In this document: positions 1 through 7,568 of the stretch, piece by piece | Numbering within the stretch: position 1 is the first letter of the stretch | Layout of the letters: each line of letters begins with the position of its first letter | Source of the DNA: P36-A1 sp049478495 | GTDB lineage: Bacteria > Bacillota_I > Bacilli_A > JAJDGJ01 | Direction: 5' to 3' | Assembly: GCF_049478495.1 (NCBI RefSeq) | Contig: NZ_CP168083.1 | Location: 1,902,007-1,966,006, forward strand | DNA: 64,000 nt | The notes under the pieces: generated by a model | Seen by the model: only the letters and a program-made list of their open reading frames with translations | Database searches by the model: none | Told to the model about the DNA's origin: nothing | Program-made: the position numbers and the translations under genes

Positions 1-244
1 ATGGTTGTACAATAACTTCTGGCAATTCTTTTTTAATTGCTTCCATTACTTCTTTGTAACGGTCATAACTTTGTGTAGGTGTTCCATCTTCTTCTCTAAC
101 ATGAAGGTGGATTATTGATGCTCCAGCATCGTATGCACTTTTTGACTCTCTTACAAATTCTTCTGTAGTGTATGGTACAGCTGCATTATGCTCTTTAGTT
201 ACTTCTGCTCCAGAGATTGCTGCTGTTAATATTAACTTAGTCAT
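1..244 (-). CDS. kce: 3-keto-5-aminohexanoate cleavage enzyme (partial, N-terminal 81 residues)
   Basis: The start codon is at 244 and the gene runs off the left edge, so only the N-terminal third is visible. I translated it by hand: it begins MTKLILTAAISGAEVTKEHN and contains ASIIHLHVRE, whose His46 and His48 match the zinc ligands of the BKACE (DUF849) family. Kce condenses 3-keto-5-aminohexanoate with acetyl-CoA to give acetoacetate and 3-aminobutyryl-CoA in lysine fermentation. BKACE paralogues act on other beta-keto acids, but the neighbouring ammonia-lyase, whose substrate is the Kce product, makes this assignment strong. It overlaps the end of that gene by 8 bp, which implies translational coupling. 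Confidence 0.88.
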   Translation of the reverse strand, partial: MTKLILTAAISGAEVTKEHNAAVPYTTEEFVRESKSAYDAGASIIHLHVREEDGTPTQSYDRYKEVMEAIKKELPEVIVQP

Positions 245-629
245 TTCTTTTTTTATCCTTAGTTACTAAACATGTTCCAGAAGCTTTACATACTATTACT
301 GGATCAGTTAAGAAATCTGCAGCACTATCATTAATATCTGGTCTAGGAGCAATGACCTTTCTTGCTTCAAATTTCATTTTTCTTGAAGTGTTACCTTCTT
401 TTTCGATATAACCATAAGCTTCAATATAATCACCTGCGTATACTGGTGCTGTAAACTCTACTTGATCATATGCTACAAATAGACCTTCATCACCATCGCG
501 TTTGATTAGTAATTCTGTTGCTACATCTCCGAATAAACCAAGCATTCTTGCACCATCAACTAGGTTTCCACCATAATGTGCATCATGACTTGACATTCTT
601 AATCTGATTGTTGATTCAATTTTTTTCAT
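237..629 (-). CDS. kal: 3-aminobutyryl-CoA ammonia-lyase
   Basis: This 130-residue protein has the compact hotdog-fold size of Kal and the family-typical stretch SSHDAHYGGNLVDGARML, followed by FGDVATELLIKRDGDEG. It would release ammonia from 3-aminobutyryl-CoA to give crotonyl-CoA, the substrate of the butyryl-CoA dehydrogenase encoded upstream. A GGAGG ribosome binding site lies 8 bases before the ATG at 629. It follows a lysine riboswitch and terminator and overlaps kce. Recognition is from sequence memory of the Fusobacterium and Clostridium enzymes, not a search. Confidence 0.85.
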   Translation of the reverse strand: MKKIESTIRLRMSSHDAHYGGNLVDGARMLGLFGDVATELLIKRDGDEGLFVAYDQVEFTAPVYAGDYIEAYGYIEKEGNTSRKMKFEARKVIAPRPDINDSAADFLTDPVIVCKASGTCLVTKDKKRND

Positions 630-660
630 TGATTATTTCCTCCTATTTTCTTGATTAAAA

Positions 661-701
661 AAAGAGCAATCAAAAATATATATAATATTTTTGATAGCTC
701 C
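661..701 (-). terminator. Rho-independent terminator or attenuator of the lysine riboswitch
   Basis: Read on the minus strand, GAGCTATCAAAAATAT pairs with ATATTTTTGATTGCTC, with one mismatch and a short AT loop, and is followed directly by a run of seven T. It sits between the lysine aptamer and kal, so it can act both as the end of the upstream transcript and as the riboswitch expression platform. A second copy of TCAAAAATAT just upstream (about 708-717) could compete for the descending arm. Confidence 0.8.
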
Positions 702-714
702 TCAATTTATATTT

Positions 715-862
715 TTGAGAGAGTAGGAAAGTTGTTTTTCTACTCCAGATCACCAAATGTATCAATAAATGGTGTCTTCGGCGTCGGTTACTTCAAATCA
801 GATTAATAAGTTTGATACACTCACTCTGATTCTACAAAACTAAACGCATCCTCTATCTGCTA
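715..862 (-). promoter_or_regulatory. Lysine riboswitch (L box), intercistronic
   Basis: On the minus strand the region starts with AGATAGAGGATGCG and carries GACGCCGAAG, the two hallmark strings of the L box. Between them, P3 forms from AATCAGA and TCTGATT. P2 can pair GG-UGCG with CG-A-CGCC as in Bacillus subtilis lysC, apart from one inserted A. CACCA/TGGTG makes P4, followed by the usual CTGG, and GAGTAG/CTACTC makes P5. P1 is the weak point: GATAG faces CTCTC with one mismatch, while a perfect partner CTATC lies inside the terminator arm. It begins four bases after the etfA stop codon and no promoter is evident in front of it. Confidence 0.78.
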
Positions 863-865
863 TTT

Positions 866-1882
866 TTATTTTTTTGCAACTATTTGTTCAGCAAGTGCTG
901 GTAAAATTGCAAATAAGTCTCCTACGATTGCAACATGTGCTACATCAAAGATTGGTGCATATTTATCTTTGTTTATTGCTATGATAAAGTCTGCTTTGTC
1001 CATTCCTGCTGTATGTTGTACCGCTCCTGAGATTCCACATGCTATGTATACTTGTGGTCTTACTGTTTTCCCTGTTTGTCCTACTTGGTTTGGTTTGCTT
1101 ATCCAGCCTGCATCTACTGCTGCTCTTGATCCTGCTACCACTCCACCTATTTTATCTGCTACTTCTTGTAGTACATTGAATCCTTCTGCGCTTCCTACTC
1201 CACGCCCTCCTGAGATGATTATTTCTGCTTTTGAAATATCTACTCCTTCATGTACTCTTGCTACAAATTCTAATACTTCTTCATTGATGTCTGCTTTTGT
1301 TAGTTTCGCATCAAATTCGATTATTTCTCCAGCTTTATTGTAATCTGGTTCGTTTTTATTCATTACTCCTGGTCTTACTGTTGCCATTTGTGGTCTATGA
1401 TCTGGACATATTATTGTTCCAAATAAGTTCCCTCCAAATGCTGGTCTTGTTATCCATAGTAATTTGTTTCCTTCATCTTCTGGATCTACTTCGATTATTG
1501 TTGCATCTGCTGTTAATCCTGTTTGTATTCTTGCTGCTACTCTTGGTCCTAAATCTCTTCCTAGTGTAGTTGCTCCTATGAATAATCCATCTGGCTTATA
1601 TTCTTTTATTATTGCTGCCATTGCTTTTGTATATGGTTCTGGTACAAAGATATCTAATGTTTCATCATCTACTACTATTACTTTGTCTGCTCCATATGCT
1701 ATTACTTCTGTTGCTAATTCTTTTACTTTGTTTCCTAGTAATATTCCCACTACTTTATATCCGTCTGTTCTTTTTACTAGTTTTGTTGCTTCACTGATTA
1801 ATTCTAATGATACATCAGCGATTTTTCCTTCTTTTTGTTCTATAAAGACATAATAGTCTTTTGCTAATTCTATATCGTACAT
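866..1882 (-). CDS. etfA: Electron transfer flavoprotein, alpha subunit
   Basis: This is the large subunit of the heterodimeric FAD protein that passes electrons to or from acyl-CoA dehydrogenase. The C-terminal FAD domain shows ISGGRGVGS, SRAAVDAGWI, QVGQTGKTVRP and ACGISGAVQH at about residues 225-295, all typical of EtfA. The ATG at 1882 is preferred to the TTG one codon earlier because AGGAGG lies 8 bases before it. etfB ends 12 bases upstream. With Bcd and EtfB it probably reduces crotonyl-CoA, possibly with flavin-based bifurcation, which the sequence alone cannot prove. Confidence 0.95.
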   Translation of the reverse strand: MYDIELAKDYYVFIEQKEGKIADVSLELISEATKLVKRTDGYKVVGILLGNKVKELATEVIAYGADKVIVVDDETLDIFVPEPYTKAMAAIIKEYKPDGLFIGATTLGRDLGPRVAARIQTGLTADATIIEVDPEDEGNKLLWITRPAFGGNLFGTIICPDHRPQMATVRPGVMNKNEPDYNKAGEIIEFDAKLTKADINEEVLEFVARVHEGVDISKAEIIISGGRGVGSAEGFNVLQEVADKIGGVVAGSRAAVDAGWISKPNQVGQTGKTVRPQVYIACGISGAVQHTAGMDKADFIIAINKDKYAPIFDVAHVAIVGDLFAILPALAEQIVAKK

Positions 1883-1894
1883 CAAGCAATCCTC

Positions 1895-2677
1895 CTAAAT
1901 AAAGTGTCTTTCTGCAAGCTCAGCTTTGATTAGGGCTGCTGCTTCTGTAGCTGTTCCTTCAAATGGTTGCGCTTTAGCACTTGCTTCTTTTGTAAATGTT
2001 TTTCTTACTTTTGTTGGTGATCCTTTTAACCCGATATTTGCTAAATCTACTTCGATATCTGCTAAAGTCCATTTTACTATTTCGGCTTCATATGCATCAA
2101 CTATTCCTGCTGTATGCATATATCTTGGTTTGTTCATTTCTTGTAATGCTGTTATTAAACATGGTAGTTGCACTTTTACTACTTGATATCCATCTTCAAA
2201 TTGTCTATGTACTGTGATATCTGTGTCGCTTATTGCTTCTACTTTTTCTACGTATGTTACGTGAGGTATGTGTAATTTCTCTGCTGATTGTGGTCCTACT
2301 TGTGCTGTATCTCCATCTATTGCTTGTCTACCAGCTATTATTAAATCGTAATCTAATTTTGCTAATGCTCCTGCTAATGTTGATGATGTTGCCCATGTAT
2401 CCGCTCCTGCAAACTTTCCATCTGATACTAATATTGCCATGTCTGCTCCCATTGCTAGGGCTTCTCTTAACATGATATCTGCTTGGGGTGGTCCCATTGT
2501 TAAGACTGTTACACATGCTCCGTTTTGATCTTTTATTTTTAGTGCTTCTTCTAATCCAGCTCTATCATCTGGATTCATTATACTTTTTACACCATCTCTT
2601 ATTAGTGTACCTGTTTCATAATTAATTTTAATTTCTGTTGTATCAGGTACTTGTTTTAATAATACTACGATATTCAT
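1895..2677 (-). CDS. etfB: Electron transfer flavoprotein, beta subunit
   Basis: The protein of about 260 residues begins MNIVVLLKQVPDTTEIKI and carries the ETF-beta signature region LPCLITALQEMNKPRYM near residues 173-189. It binds a second nucleotide, AMP or a bifurcating FAD. The ATG at 2677 is chosen over an upstream TTG because of the AGGAGG spacing. It sits in the middle of the bcd-etfB-etfA gene set, the usual clostridial order, supporting a butyryl-CoA dehydrogenase complex. Confidence 0.95.
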   Translation of the reverse strand: MNIVVLLKQVPDTTEIKINYETGTLIRDGVKSIMNPDDRAGLEEALKIKDQNGACVTVLTMGPPQADIMLREALAMGADMAILVSDGKFAGADTWATSSTLAGALAKLDYDLIIAGRQAIDGDTAQVGPQSAEKLHIPHVTYVEKVEAISDTDITVHRQFEDGYQVVKVQLPCLITALQEMNKPRYMHTAGIVDAYEAEIVKWTLADIEVDLANIGLKGSPTKVRKTFTKEASAKAQPFEGTATEAAALIKAELAERHFI

Positions 2678-2692
2678 CAAGTCTACCTCCTG

Positions 2693-3832
2693 TTATTTTA
2701 ATAAAGCTGCTGAGATTACCATTCTTTGTACCTCAGAAGTTCCTTCATAGATTTCTGTTATTTTTGCATCTCTCATCATTCTTTCTACTGGATATTCTCT
2801 TGTATATCCATATCCTCCGAATAATTGGACAGCTTTTGTTGTTACTTCCATTGCTGTTTCTGCCGCAAATAATTTTGCCATTGCTGCTTCTGTTGTGTAT
2901 GGTAATTTCATACTTTTTGCAGTTGCTGCTTTATATACTAACAGTCTTGATGCTTCTATTTTTGTGTTCATATCTGCTAATTGGAATTGTGTATTTTGGA
3001 ATGCTGATATTGCTCTTTTGAACTGTTTTCTTTCTTTTGTATATTTTACAGTTTCATCTAGTGCTCCTTGCGCTATTCCTAGTGCTTGTGCTGCTATTCC
3101 TATACGTCCACCATCTAGTGTTTTCATTGCAATTCCAAATCCTTTTCCTACTTTTCCTAGTAAGTTTTCTTTTGGTATTCTGCAATCTTTCATTATTAAT
3201 TCTGTTGTTGCTGATGCTCTTATTCCTAGTTTTTCTTCTTTTTTACCAATTGAGAATCCTGGAGTTGTTGCTTCAACTATAAATGCTGAAATCCCTCTTG
3301 TTCCAATTGATTTGTCTGTCATTGCTATGATGATATATATATCGGCAACTCCACCATTAGTTATGAAGATTTTTGATCCGTTTAATACGTATTCGTCTCC
3401 TTCAAGTACTGCTGTTGTTTGTTGTCCTGATGCATCTGTTCCTGCGTTTGGTTCTGTTAATCCAAATGCTCCTAATTTACTACCATTTGCTAATGGTACT
3501 AAATATTTTTGCTTTTGTTCTTCTGTTCCAAACATATAAATTGGACTTGCACATAGTGAAGTATGAGCTGAGACGATTACTCCTGTTGTTCCACAATATT
3601 TTGATAATGTTTCAACACACATTGCATATTCTAAATCTGTTGCTCCTGCTCCTCCATATTCTTTTGGGAATGGAATCCCCATAAATCCGTATTTTTTTAA
3701 TAATTCAACTGTTTCAGTTGGAAATCTTTCTTCTTCATCGATTGCTGCAGCAATTGGTTCTACTTCTTCCTGCGCAAATTTTTCAAATAGTTCTAAAAAC
3801 AGTTCTTGTTTTTTAGTTAAAGTAAAGTCCAT
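2693..3832 (-). CDS. bcd: Butyryl-CoA dehydrogenase (short-chain acyl-CoA dehydrogenase)
   Basis: This 379-residue flavoprotein has the full acyl-CoA dehydrogenase layout: an N-terminal helical domain, the FGLTEPNAGTDASG and KIFITNGG motifs of the middle domain, and a C-terminal helical domain with QLFGGYGYTREYPVERMMRD. The catalytic glutamate is in IYEGTSEVQR near residue 366. It would reduce crotonyl-CoA, made by Kal, to butyryl-CoA with EtfAB. It starts 5 bases after the MaoC gene and ends 15 bases before the etfB start. Confidence 0.93.
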   Translation of the reverse strand: MDFTLTKKQELFLELFEKFAQEEVEPIAAAIDEEERFPTETVELLKKYGFMGIPFPKEYGGAGATDLEYAMCVETLSKYCGTTGVIVSAHTSLCASPIYMFGTEEQKQKYLVPLANGSKLGAFGLTEPNAGTDASGQQTTAVLEGDEYVLNGSKIFITNGGVADIYIIIAMTDKSIGTRGISAFIVEATTPGFSIGKKEEKLGIRASATTELIMKDCRIPKENLLGKVGKGFGIAMKTLDGGRIGIAAQALGIAQGALDETVKYTKERKQFKRAISAFQNTQFQLADMNTKIEASRLLVYKAATAKSMKLPYTTEAAMAKLFAAETAMEVTTKAVQLFGGYGYTREYPVERMMRDAKITEIYEGTSEVQRMVISAALLK

Positions 3833-3837
3833 TATTT

Positions 3838-4257
3838 CTATCCTTTCTTTGGTGGCATAAGTGTAGCAGTCCCCTCGATCACTACAACTCCATCTTGATT
3901 AGTACATTTTGTTGTAAATTTAACGATATTTTTTTCAGTAAGCATTTCACTTACTTCTACTGTTGCAGTAATTGTATCGTTAAAATATACTGGTCTTTTA
4001 AATTTCATATTATTTTCCATGAAAATAGTACCAGGTCCAGGCATTTGCATACCGAACACTGTTGAAATTAAAGATCCACATAACATACCGTGGGCAATTC
4101 TTGCTTTAAACATTGAGTTTTTTGCATATTCATCGTTGATATGTGCAGGGTTTAAATCTCCACATACACCAGCGAAAGTATAAACATCACTTTCTGTGAT
4201 TGTTTTTGTGAAACTAGCATTCATTCCTAGTTCTAGCATATCAATTGTATAAGACAT
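3838..4257 (-). CDS. MaoC-like (R)-specific enoyl-CoA hydratase
   Basis: This 139-residue hotdog protein shows the hydratase-2 motif GDLNPAHINDEYA, with Asp and His as the expected catalytic pair near residues 34 and 39, followed by ARIAHGMLCGSLIS. Such enzymes hydrate crotonyl-CoA to (R)-3-hydroxybutyryl-CoA. It is the first gene of the minus-strand operon, just downstream of a good promoter. Its role in lysine fermentation is inferred; it may connect crotonyl-CoA to hydroxybutyrate metabolism. Confidence 0.8.
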   Translation of the reverse strand: MSYTIDMLELGMNASFTKTITESDVYTFAGVCGDLNPAHINDEYAKNSMFKARIAHGMLCGSLISTVFGMQMPGPGTIFMENNMKFKRPVYFNDTITATVEVSEMLTEKNIVKFTTKCTNQDGVVVIEGTATLMPPKKG

Positions 4258-4299
4258 GATTATTCACTCCATTCTTTCTTAACTTAATTATATATATAA

Positions 4300-4329
4300 A
4301 TTATACTTACGACAATATAAACAAGGCAA
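4300..4329 (-). promoter_or_regulatory. Promoter of the maoC-bcd-etf operon
   Basis: On the minus strand, TTGCCT (4324-4329) and TATAAT (4300-4305) are separated by 18 bases. This matches a housekeeping sigma promoter and would start transcription about 35 bases before the first gene. Confidence 0.7.
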
Positions 4330-4354
4330 ATAGCGTTACAATTATTTTATACTA

Positions 4355-4375
4355 AGTATCAATTTAATTGATACT
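4355..4375. promoter_or_regulatory. Dyad operator, probable LysR-type binding site
   Basis: A perfect inverted repeat GTATCAAT-N3-ATTGATAC, extended by one more A/T pair, lies between the divergent LysR gene and the operon. It contains the T-N11-A core typical of LysR-type regulators and is centred roughly 70 bases before the predicted operon start site, the normal recognition-site position. No other dyad of this quality was seen in the gap. Confidence 0.7.
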
Positions 4376-4505
4376 ACCACTTTACTAATTGTAAACATCA
4401 TTAAGTTTTCATTGCGAAATTGTATAAATATGTACAATAAAGCTACTTAATTATTAAATTTTATAGAATAGTGTAAGTTTATATAACAAATAGTACACTA
4501 TTTTT

Positions 4506-4534
4506 TTGTTGTTTATAAATATCAATTATGTAAT
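4506..4534 (+). promoter_or_regulatory. Candidate promoter of the LysR gene
   Basis: TTGTTG (4506-4511) and TGTAAT (4529-4534) are 17 bases apart, about 30 bases before the start codon. An AGGAGG ribosome binding site follows at 4553-4558. The -10 is imperfect, so this is a candidate only. Confidence 0.45.
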
Positions 4535-4566
4535 AATAGTATTATTATGACTAGGAGGTTATATAG

Positions 4567-5502
4567 ATGGATATTAAACACCTAGATTACTTTAGAGAAA
4601 TAGTTGATTCTAATTTTAATCTTAGCAAAGCTGCTGGAAAGTTGCATATAACTCAACCCTCTCTTAGTATGTTAGTTGGTAGTTGGGAAAAGCAATATGG
4701 TATAAAACTTTTTAATAAAAATAAAGGTCGTTATACTAGTTTAACAAAAGAGGGAGAGTATATATATAATCACTCTATTCAATTATTAAAGATGCACAAT
4801 GAATTTCTTTATTCTTTAGAAGAAATTAAGCGTGGCTTTATTGGAAGTATAAAAGTTGGTATTCCACCTTTTATAAGTTCTATATTATGTCGTAGTGCTA
4901 TTGTTGATTTTATGAATGATTATCCTGATATTAATTTAACGCTTGTTGAAGAAGGATCAATAGATCTTAAAAAAAGACTTCATAATGGCGATTTAGATAT
5001 GGCAATTTTAAATGGCCCTGTAGATCTTGAAAATATTAAGACTACTACTTTATTTAATTCTGAACTTGTCGTTGTTTTAAATAAAAGTTTAGTAACTCGC
5101 GCTGATAACTATGTTGCCTTAGATGAATTAGAGCATTTAAACTTAGTAACTTTTTCTGAAGACTTTGCTTTATATGATTCTATTGCTCAGCAATTTAAAG
5201 CTAAACTTTTACATCCAAATATTACATTTAAATCTTCTCAATTAGAGCTTATTTTAGATATTGTTAATCGAAGTCGTAGTTATACTATCGTTCCTGAATC
5301 AGTTATAGCTCAAAAAAGTTTAGATAATGTTACTGTGAAGAAATTATCAAACAGTAATTCGGATTGGGATGTAGTTTTAGCTTCTAATTCTAATAAGTTG
5401 AAAACTCCAGCATTAAAGTTTTTTGAAGAATATATCATTAATCATTTCTTAGCATACGATGTTGTGATTAAAGATGTAAATAAACCAATTAATCGTTGGT
5501 AA
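4567..5502 (+). CDS. LysR-family transcriptional regulator
   Basis: This 311-residue protein has an N-terminal winged helix (MDIKHLDYFREIVDSNFNLS, then AAGKLHITQPSLSMLVGSWE) with the standard LysR recognition helix, and a periplasmic-binding-like effector domain from about residue 90. It is transcribed away from the fermentation operon and shares an intergenic region containing a T-N11-A dyad, the classical arrangement for a regulator of its divergent neighbour. The effector is unknown; a pathway intermediate such as a CoA ester or lysine is plausible. Confidence 0.9.
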   Translation: MDIKHLDYFREIVDSNFNLSKAAGKLHITQPSLSMLVGSWEKQYGIKLFNKNKGRYTSLTKEGEYIYNHSIQLLKMHNEFLYSLEEIKRGFIGSIKVGIPPFISSILCRSAIVDFMNDYPDINLTLVEEGSIDLKKRLHNGDLDMAILNGPVDLENIKTTTLFNSELVVVLNKSLVTRADNYVALDELEHLNLVTFSEDFALYDSIAQQFKAKLLHPNITFKSSQLELILDIVNRSRSYTIVPESVIAQKSLDNVTVKKLSNSNSDWDVVLASNSNKLKTPALKFFEEYIINHFLAYDVVIKDVNKPINRW

Positions 5503-5530
5503 ATCCTAAAAATAATTAGATACTTTATAT

Positions 5531-5562
5531 ACTAGGCTTTATAATTAAGGCCTAGTTTTATT
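5531..5562 (+). terminator. Rho-independent terminator after lysR
   Basis: ACTAGGC (5531-5537) pairs perfectly with GCCTAGT (5550-5556) and is followed by TTTATTATAT, ending the LysR transcript. Confidence 0.8.
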
Positions 5563-5723
5563 ATATATAACAATGAAATTTCTTGCTTTAATATAGATAA
5601 TAATTATATATATTTTAATATTTTAAACATATACAATAATTTGTTGTTATATATGTTTATAACAAACTAAAAGTTGAGTTAATAGAATTACATAGCATGT
5701 TAATTTTTTCACTTTCTAAGTCT

Positions 5724-5743
5724 AAAAAAAGACAAGATTTCAA
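5724..5743 (-). terminator. Left half of a terminator split by the insertion sequence
   Basis: Seven A are followed by GACAAGATTT and the target triplet CAA. The last A of the run with GACAAGATTT is the exact reverse complement of AAATCTTGTCT at 7569-7579. Removing the element restores an 11-bp stem with a six-base loop and oligo-A/oligo-T flanks, a bidirectional terminator between lysR and the LCP gene. Confidence 0.85.
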
Positions 5744-5775
5744 TGATATGATACCTCTAAAGTGGACAGTGTAAA
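5744..5775 (+). repeat. Left terminal inverted repeat of the IS3 element
   Basis: It begins TGATATGATACC and shares GACAGTGTAAA with the inverted right end. About 25 of 32 positions match. Confidence 0.85.
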
Positions 5776-5813
5776 AAAACAAATTACACTAAATATTTTG
5801 GAGGTGTTTTATT

Positions 5814-6524
5814 ATGGGAAGAAAAGCTAAATTCAGTTTTGAGATAAAGATGAAAACTGTATTAGACATAGTTGGTGGGGTCGAATCAGTTAGTAATGCT
5901 GCGTATAGATTAACTGTAAATGAATCCACTATAAGAAGATGGTTAAATAAATATATAAGCAATGGTGAACAAGCATTGATAACCAATAAATTTAATAAGT
6001 CTTATTCAACTGATTTGAAAAATTATGCAATTAATGATTATATTAATGGATTAGGTTCTTTAAATGATATCATCGGTAAATATAATATAAGCTCAATCAG
6101 TATTTTACAATCTTGGATTAATAAGTATAATAATCATATAGAAACAAAGGCTCATAAGCCTTTAGAAAGTAATGGTGTCTATATGAAAGACAATAATAAA
6201 TATACTTATGATCAAAAGTTAGCTATTGCAAAATATTGTATTGAAAATAGCTTAAATTATATCGATACTGCTAGTAAGTATAAAACTAGTTATTCTAACG
6301 TTTACAATTGGACTAGAAAATATTTAAAGGATGGAGTTGATGGTTTAAAAGATAATCGTGGTCGCAAGAAAGATGATAGTGAATTAGATGAAATTGAACT
6401 ACTTCAGCGTGATAATTCAAGACTAAAAAGAGAATTGGAATTGAAAGAACTAGAGAATAAAATTCTAAAAAAGCTAGAAGAGAAAGAAAGGAGCGTGTTA
6501 CTTTCACGCCGAAAAATGAAATAG
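5814..6524 (+). CDS. IS3-family OrfA, DNA-binding part of the transposase
   Basis: This 236-residue protein has an N-terminal helix-turn-helix (SVSNAAYRLTVNESTIRRW), a second one near residues 135-175 (NYIDTASKYKTSYSNVYNW) and a basic leucine-zipper-like coiled coil (residues about 190-228) just before the frameshift site. GGAGGTG precedes the ATG at 5814. It normally ends at 6524, but a -1 slip at 6467-6473 joins it to OrfB, giving a fused transposase of about 562 residues. Confidence 0.9.
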   Translation: MGRKAKFSFEIKMKTVLDIVGGVESVSNAAYRLTVNESTIRRWLNKYISNGEQALITNKFNKSYSTDLKNYAINDYINGLGSLNDIIGKYNISSISILQSWINKYNNHIETKAHKPLESNGVYMKDNNKYTYDQKLAIAKYCIENSLNYIDTASKYKTSYSNVYNWTRKYLKDGVDGLKDNRGRKKDDSELDEIELLQRDNSRLKRELELKELENKILKKLEEKERSVLLSRRKMK

Positions 6525-7501
6525 AATATGAATTAGTAAAGGCATTTTATAGTGAAGGAATTAGTATTAAATTTACTTGTAAAATATTAAAACTAAATAG
6601 AAGTAGTTATTACAAATGGTTAAAAAGATCAGAATCAAAGCAAGATATAGAAAATATAGAAATCTATAAGTTTATTAAGCAAAAACAAGAGGAATATAAA
6701 TATATATTTGGTTATAGAATAATGTGTGCAATGGTTAATAGAGAATTTTGCGCAAATTATAATCCTAAAAGAATATATCGTATTATGAAAATATCAAACC
6801 TTCAGGCAAAAATTAGAAAGAGCTCTAAACCAAAATATATTAGAAGTACTCCTGAAGTAGTTGCACAAAATATTATGAACAGAGATTTTAGCACTAATTT
6901 ACCAAATGAAAAATGGTGTTGTGATGTTACTGAGTTTAAAATATCATCAACAGGATTAAAACTATATTTGGCAGCTATTATAGATTTGTTTGATAATACA
7001 ATAGTTGGATATCAAATATCCGAAAGAAACGATAATATATTAGTATTCGATGCATATAGAGAAGCAATAAATAATAACCCTAATTCTAAAGCTATGTTTC
7101 ATAGCGATAGAGGTTATCAGTTCACATCAAAAGCATTTAAAAGAATGTTGGAAGATCAAAACATGGTACAAAGTATGTCACGAGTTGGAAGGTGTATAGA
7201 TAATGGTCCAATCGAGAAATTCTGGGCAATACTAAAAACTGAAATGGTAGATTACAATAAAGCAAATAGTATATCTGAGTTAAAAGATTATATTATTGAA
7301 CACATATACTTCTATAATAATATAAGATTACAACCTAGATTTAACTATAAAACACCAATAGAAGTTAGAAATGAAGCTTTAGATCAGATTAAAAATAATT
7401 TAGTGGTTGTAACTTATCCAATCGTTCCAAATCCTAAAGTGGTTAAATACTGGGAAAATATAGATAGAAAAAACAATATAACTCAAACAACTTGTGTTTA
7501 A
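6461..7501 (+). CDS. IS3-family OrfB, DDE transposase catalytic part
   Basis: The frame is open from 6461 and is reached by -1 frameshifting from OrfA; an internal ATG at 6722 lies too far in to be the real start, since conserved sequence precedes it (SIKFTCKILKLNRSSYYKWL). The rve integrase core has the D-D-E residues in CDVTEFK, HSDRGYQ and GPIEKFWAILKTE, with a C-terminal YNNIRLQPRFNYKTPIE typical of IS3. No internal stop was found. Confidence 0.92.
   Translation, partial: NSKKARRERKERVTFTPKNEIEYELVKAFYSEGISIKFTCKILKLNRSSYYKWLKRSESKQDIENIEIYKFIKQKQEEYKYIFGYRIMCAMVNREFCANYNPKRIYRIMKISNLQAKIRKSSKPKYIRSTPEVVAQNIMNRDFSTNLPNEKWCCDVTEFKISSTGLKLYLAAIIDLFDNTIVGYQISERNDNILVFDAYREAINNNPNSKAMFHSDRGYQFTSKAFKRMLEDQNMVQSMSRVGRCIDNGPIEKFWAILKTEMVDYNKANSISELKDYIIEHIYFYNNIRLQPRFNYKTPIEVRNEALDQIKNNLVVVTYPIVPNPKVVKYWENIDRKNNITQTTCV
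6467..6509 (+). other. Programmed -1 ribosomal frameshift signal
   Basis: A AAA AAG (6467-6473) sits in the OrfA frame as CTA AAA AAG, the classical IS3 slippery heptamer. Nineteen bases downstream, GCGTG (6493-6497) pairs with CACGC (6505-6509), a likely stimulatory hairpin. The OrfB frame is open only from 6461, so the slip must occur in this short overlap. Confidence 0.9.
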
Positions 7502-7530
7502 GCTATATTGCAATGTTAAGAATTTAATTA

Positions 7531-7562
7531 TTTACACTGTCTACTTGACGGGTGTCAGTTCA
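7531..7562 (-). repeat. Right terminal inverted repeat of the IS3 element
   Basis: Read inward on the minus strand it begins TGAACTGACACCCGTCAAG and continues AGACAGTGTAAAT, matching the left end at about 25 of 32 positions and resembling known IS150-group ends. Confidence 0.85.
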
Positions 7563-7568
7563 CAATAC

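Larger units (their letters stand above)
5744..7562 (+). mobile_element. IS3-family insertion sequence (IS150-like group), 1819 bp
   Basis: The element is bounded by imperfect 32-bp terminal inverted repeats beginning TGA and ending TCA, flanked by a 3-bp direct repeat CAA (5741-5743 and 7563-7565). It carries two overlapping reading frames joined by a canonical A6G slippery site, encoding a DDE transposase with an intact catalytic triad. Ends, target duplication and both frames look intact, so it is probably recent and may be active. It is longer than most IS3 elements because OrfA carries two helix-turn-helix units. Confidence 0.92.

Noticed and set aside
1297..2475. Leucine-rich plus-strand frames that look like membrane proteins
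   Set aside because: They are shadows of etfA and etfB in T-rich antisense DNA, with no ribosome binding sites.
2895..3539. 214-residue plus-strand frame
   Set aside because: It is antisense to bcd, whose family motifs are clear. Its composition mirrors the codon bias of the real gene and it has no ribosome binding site.
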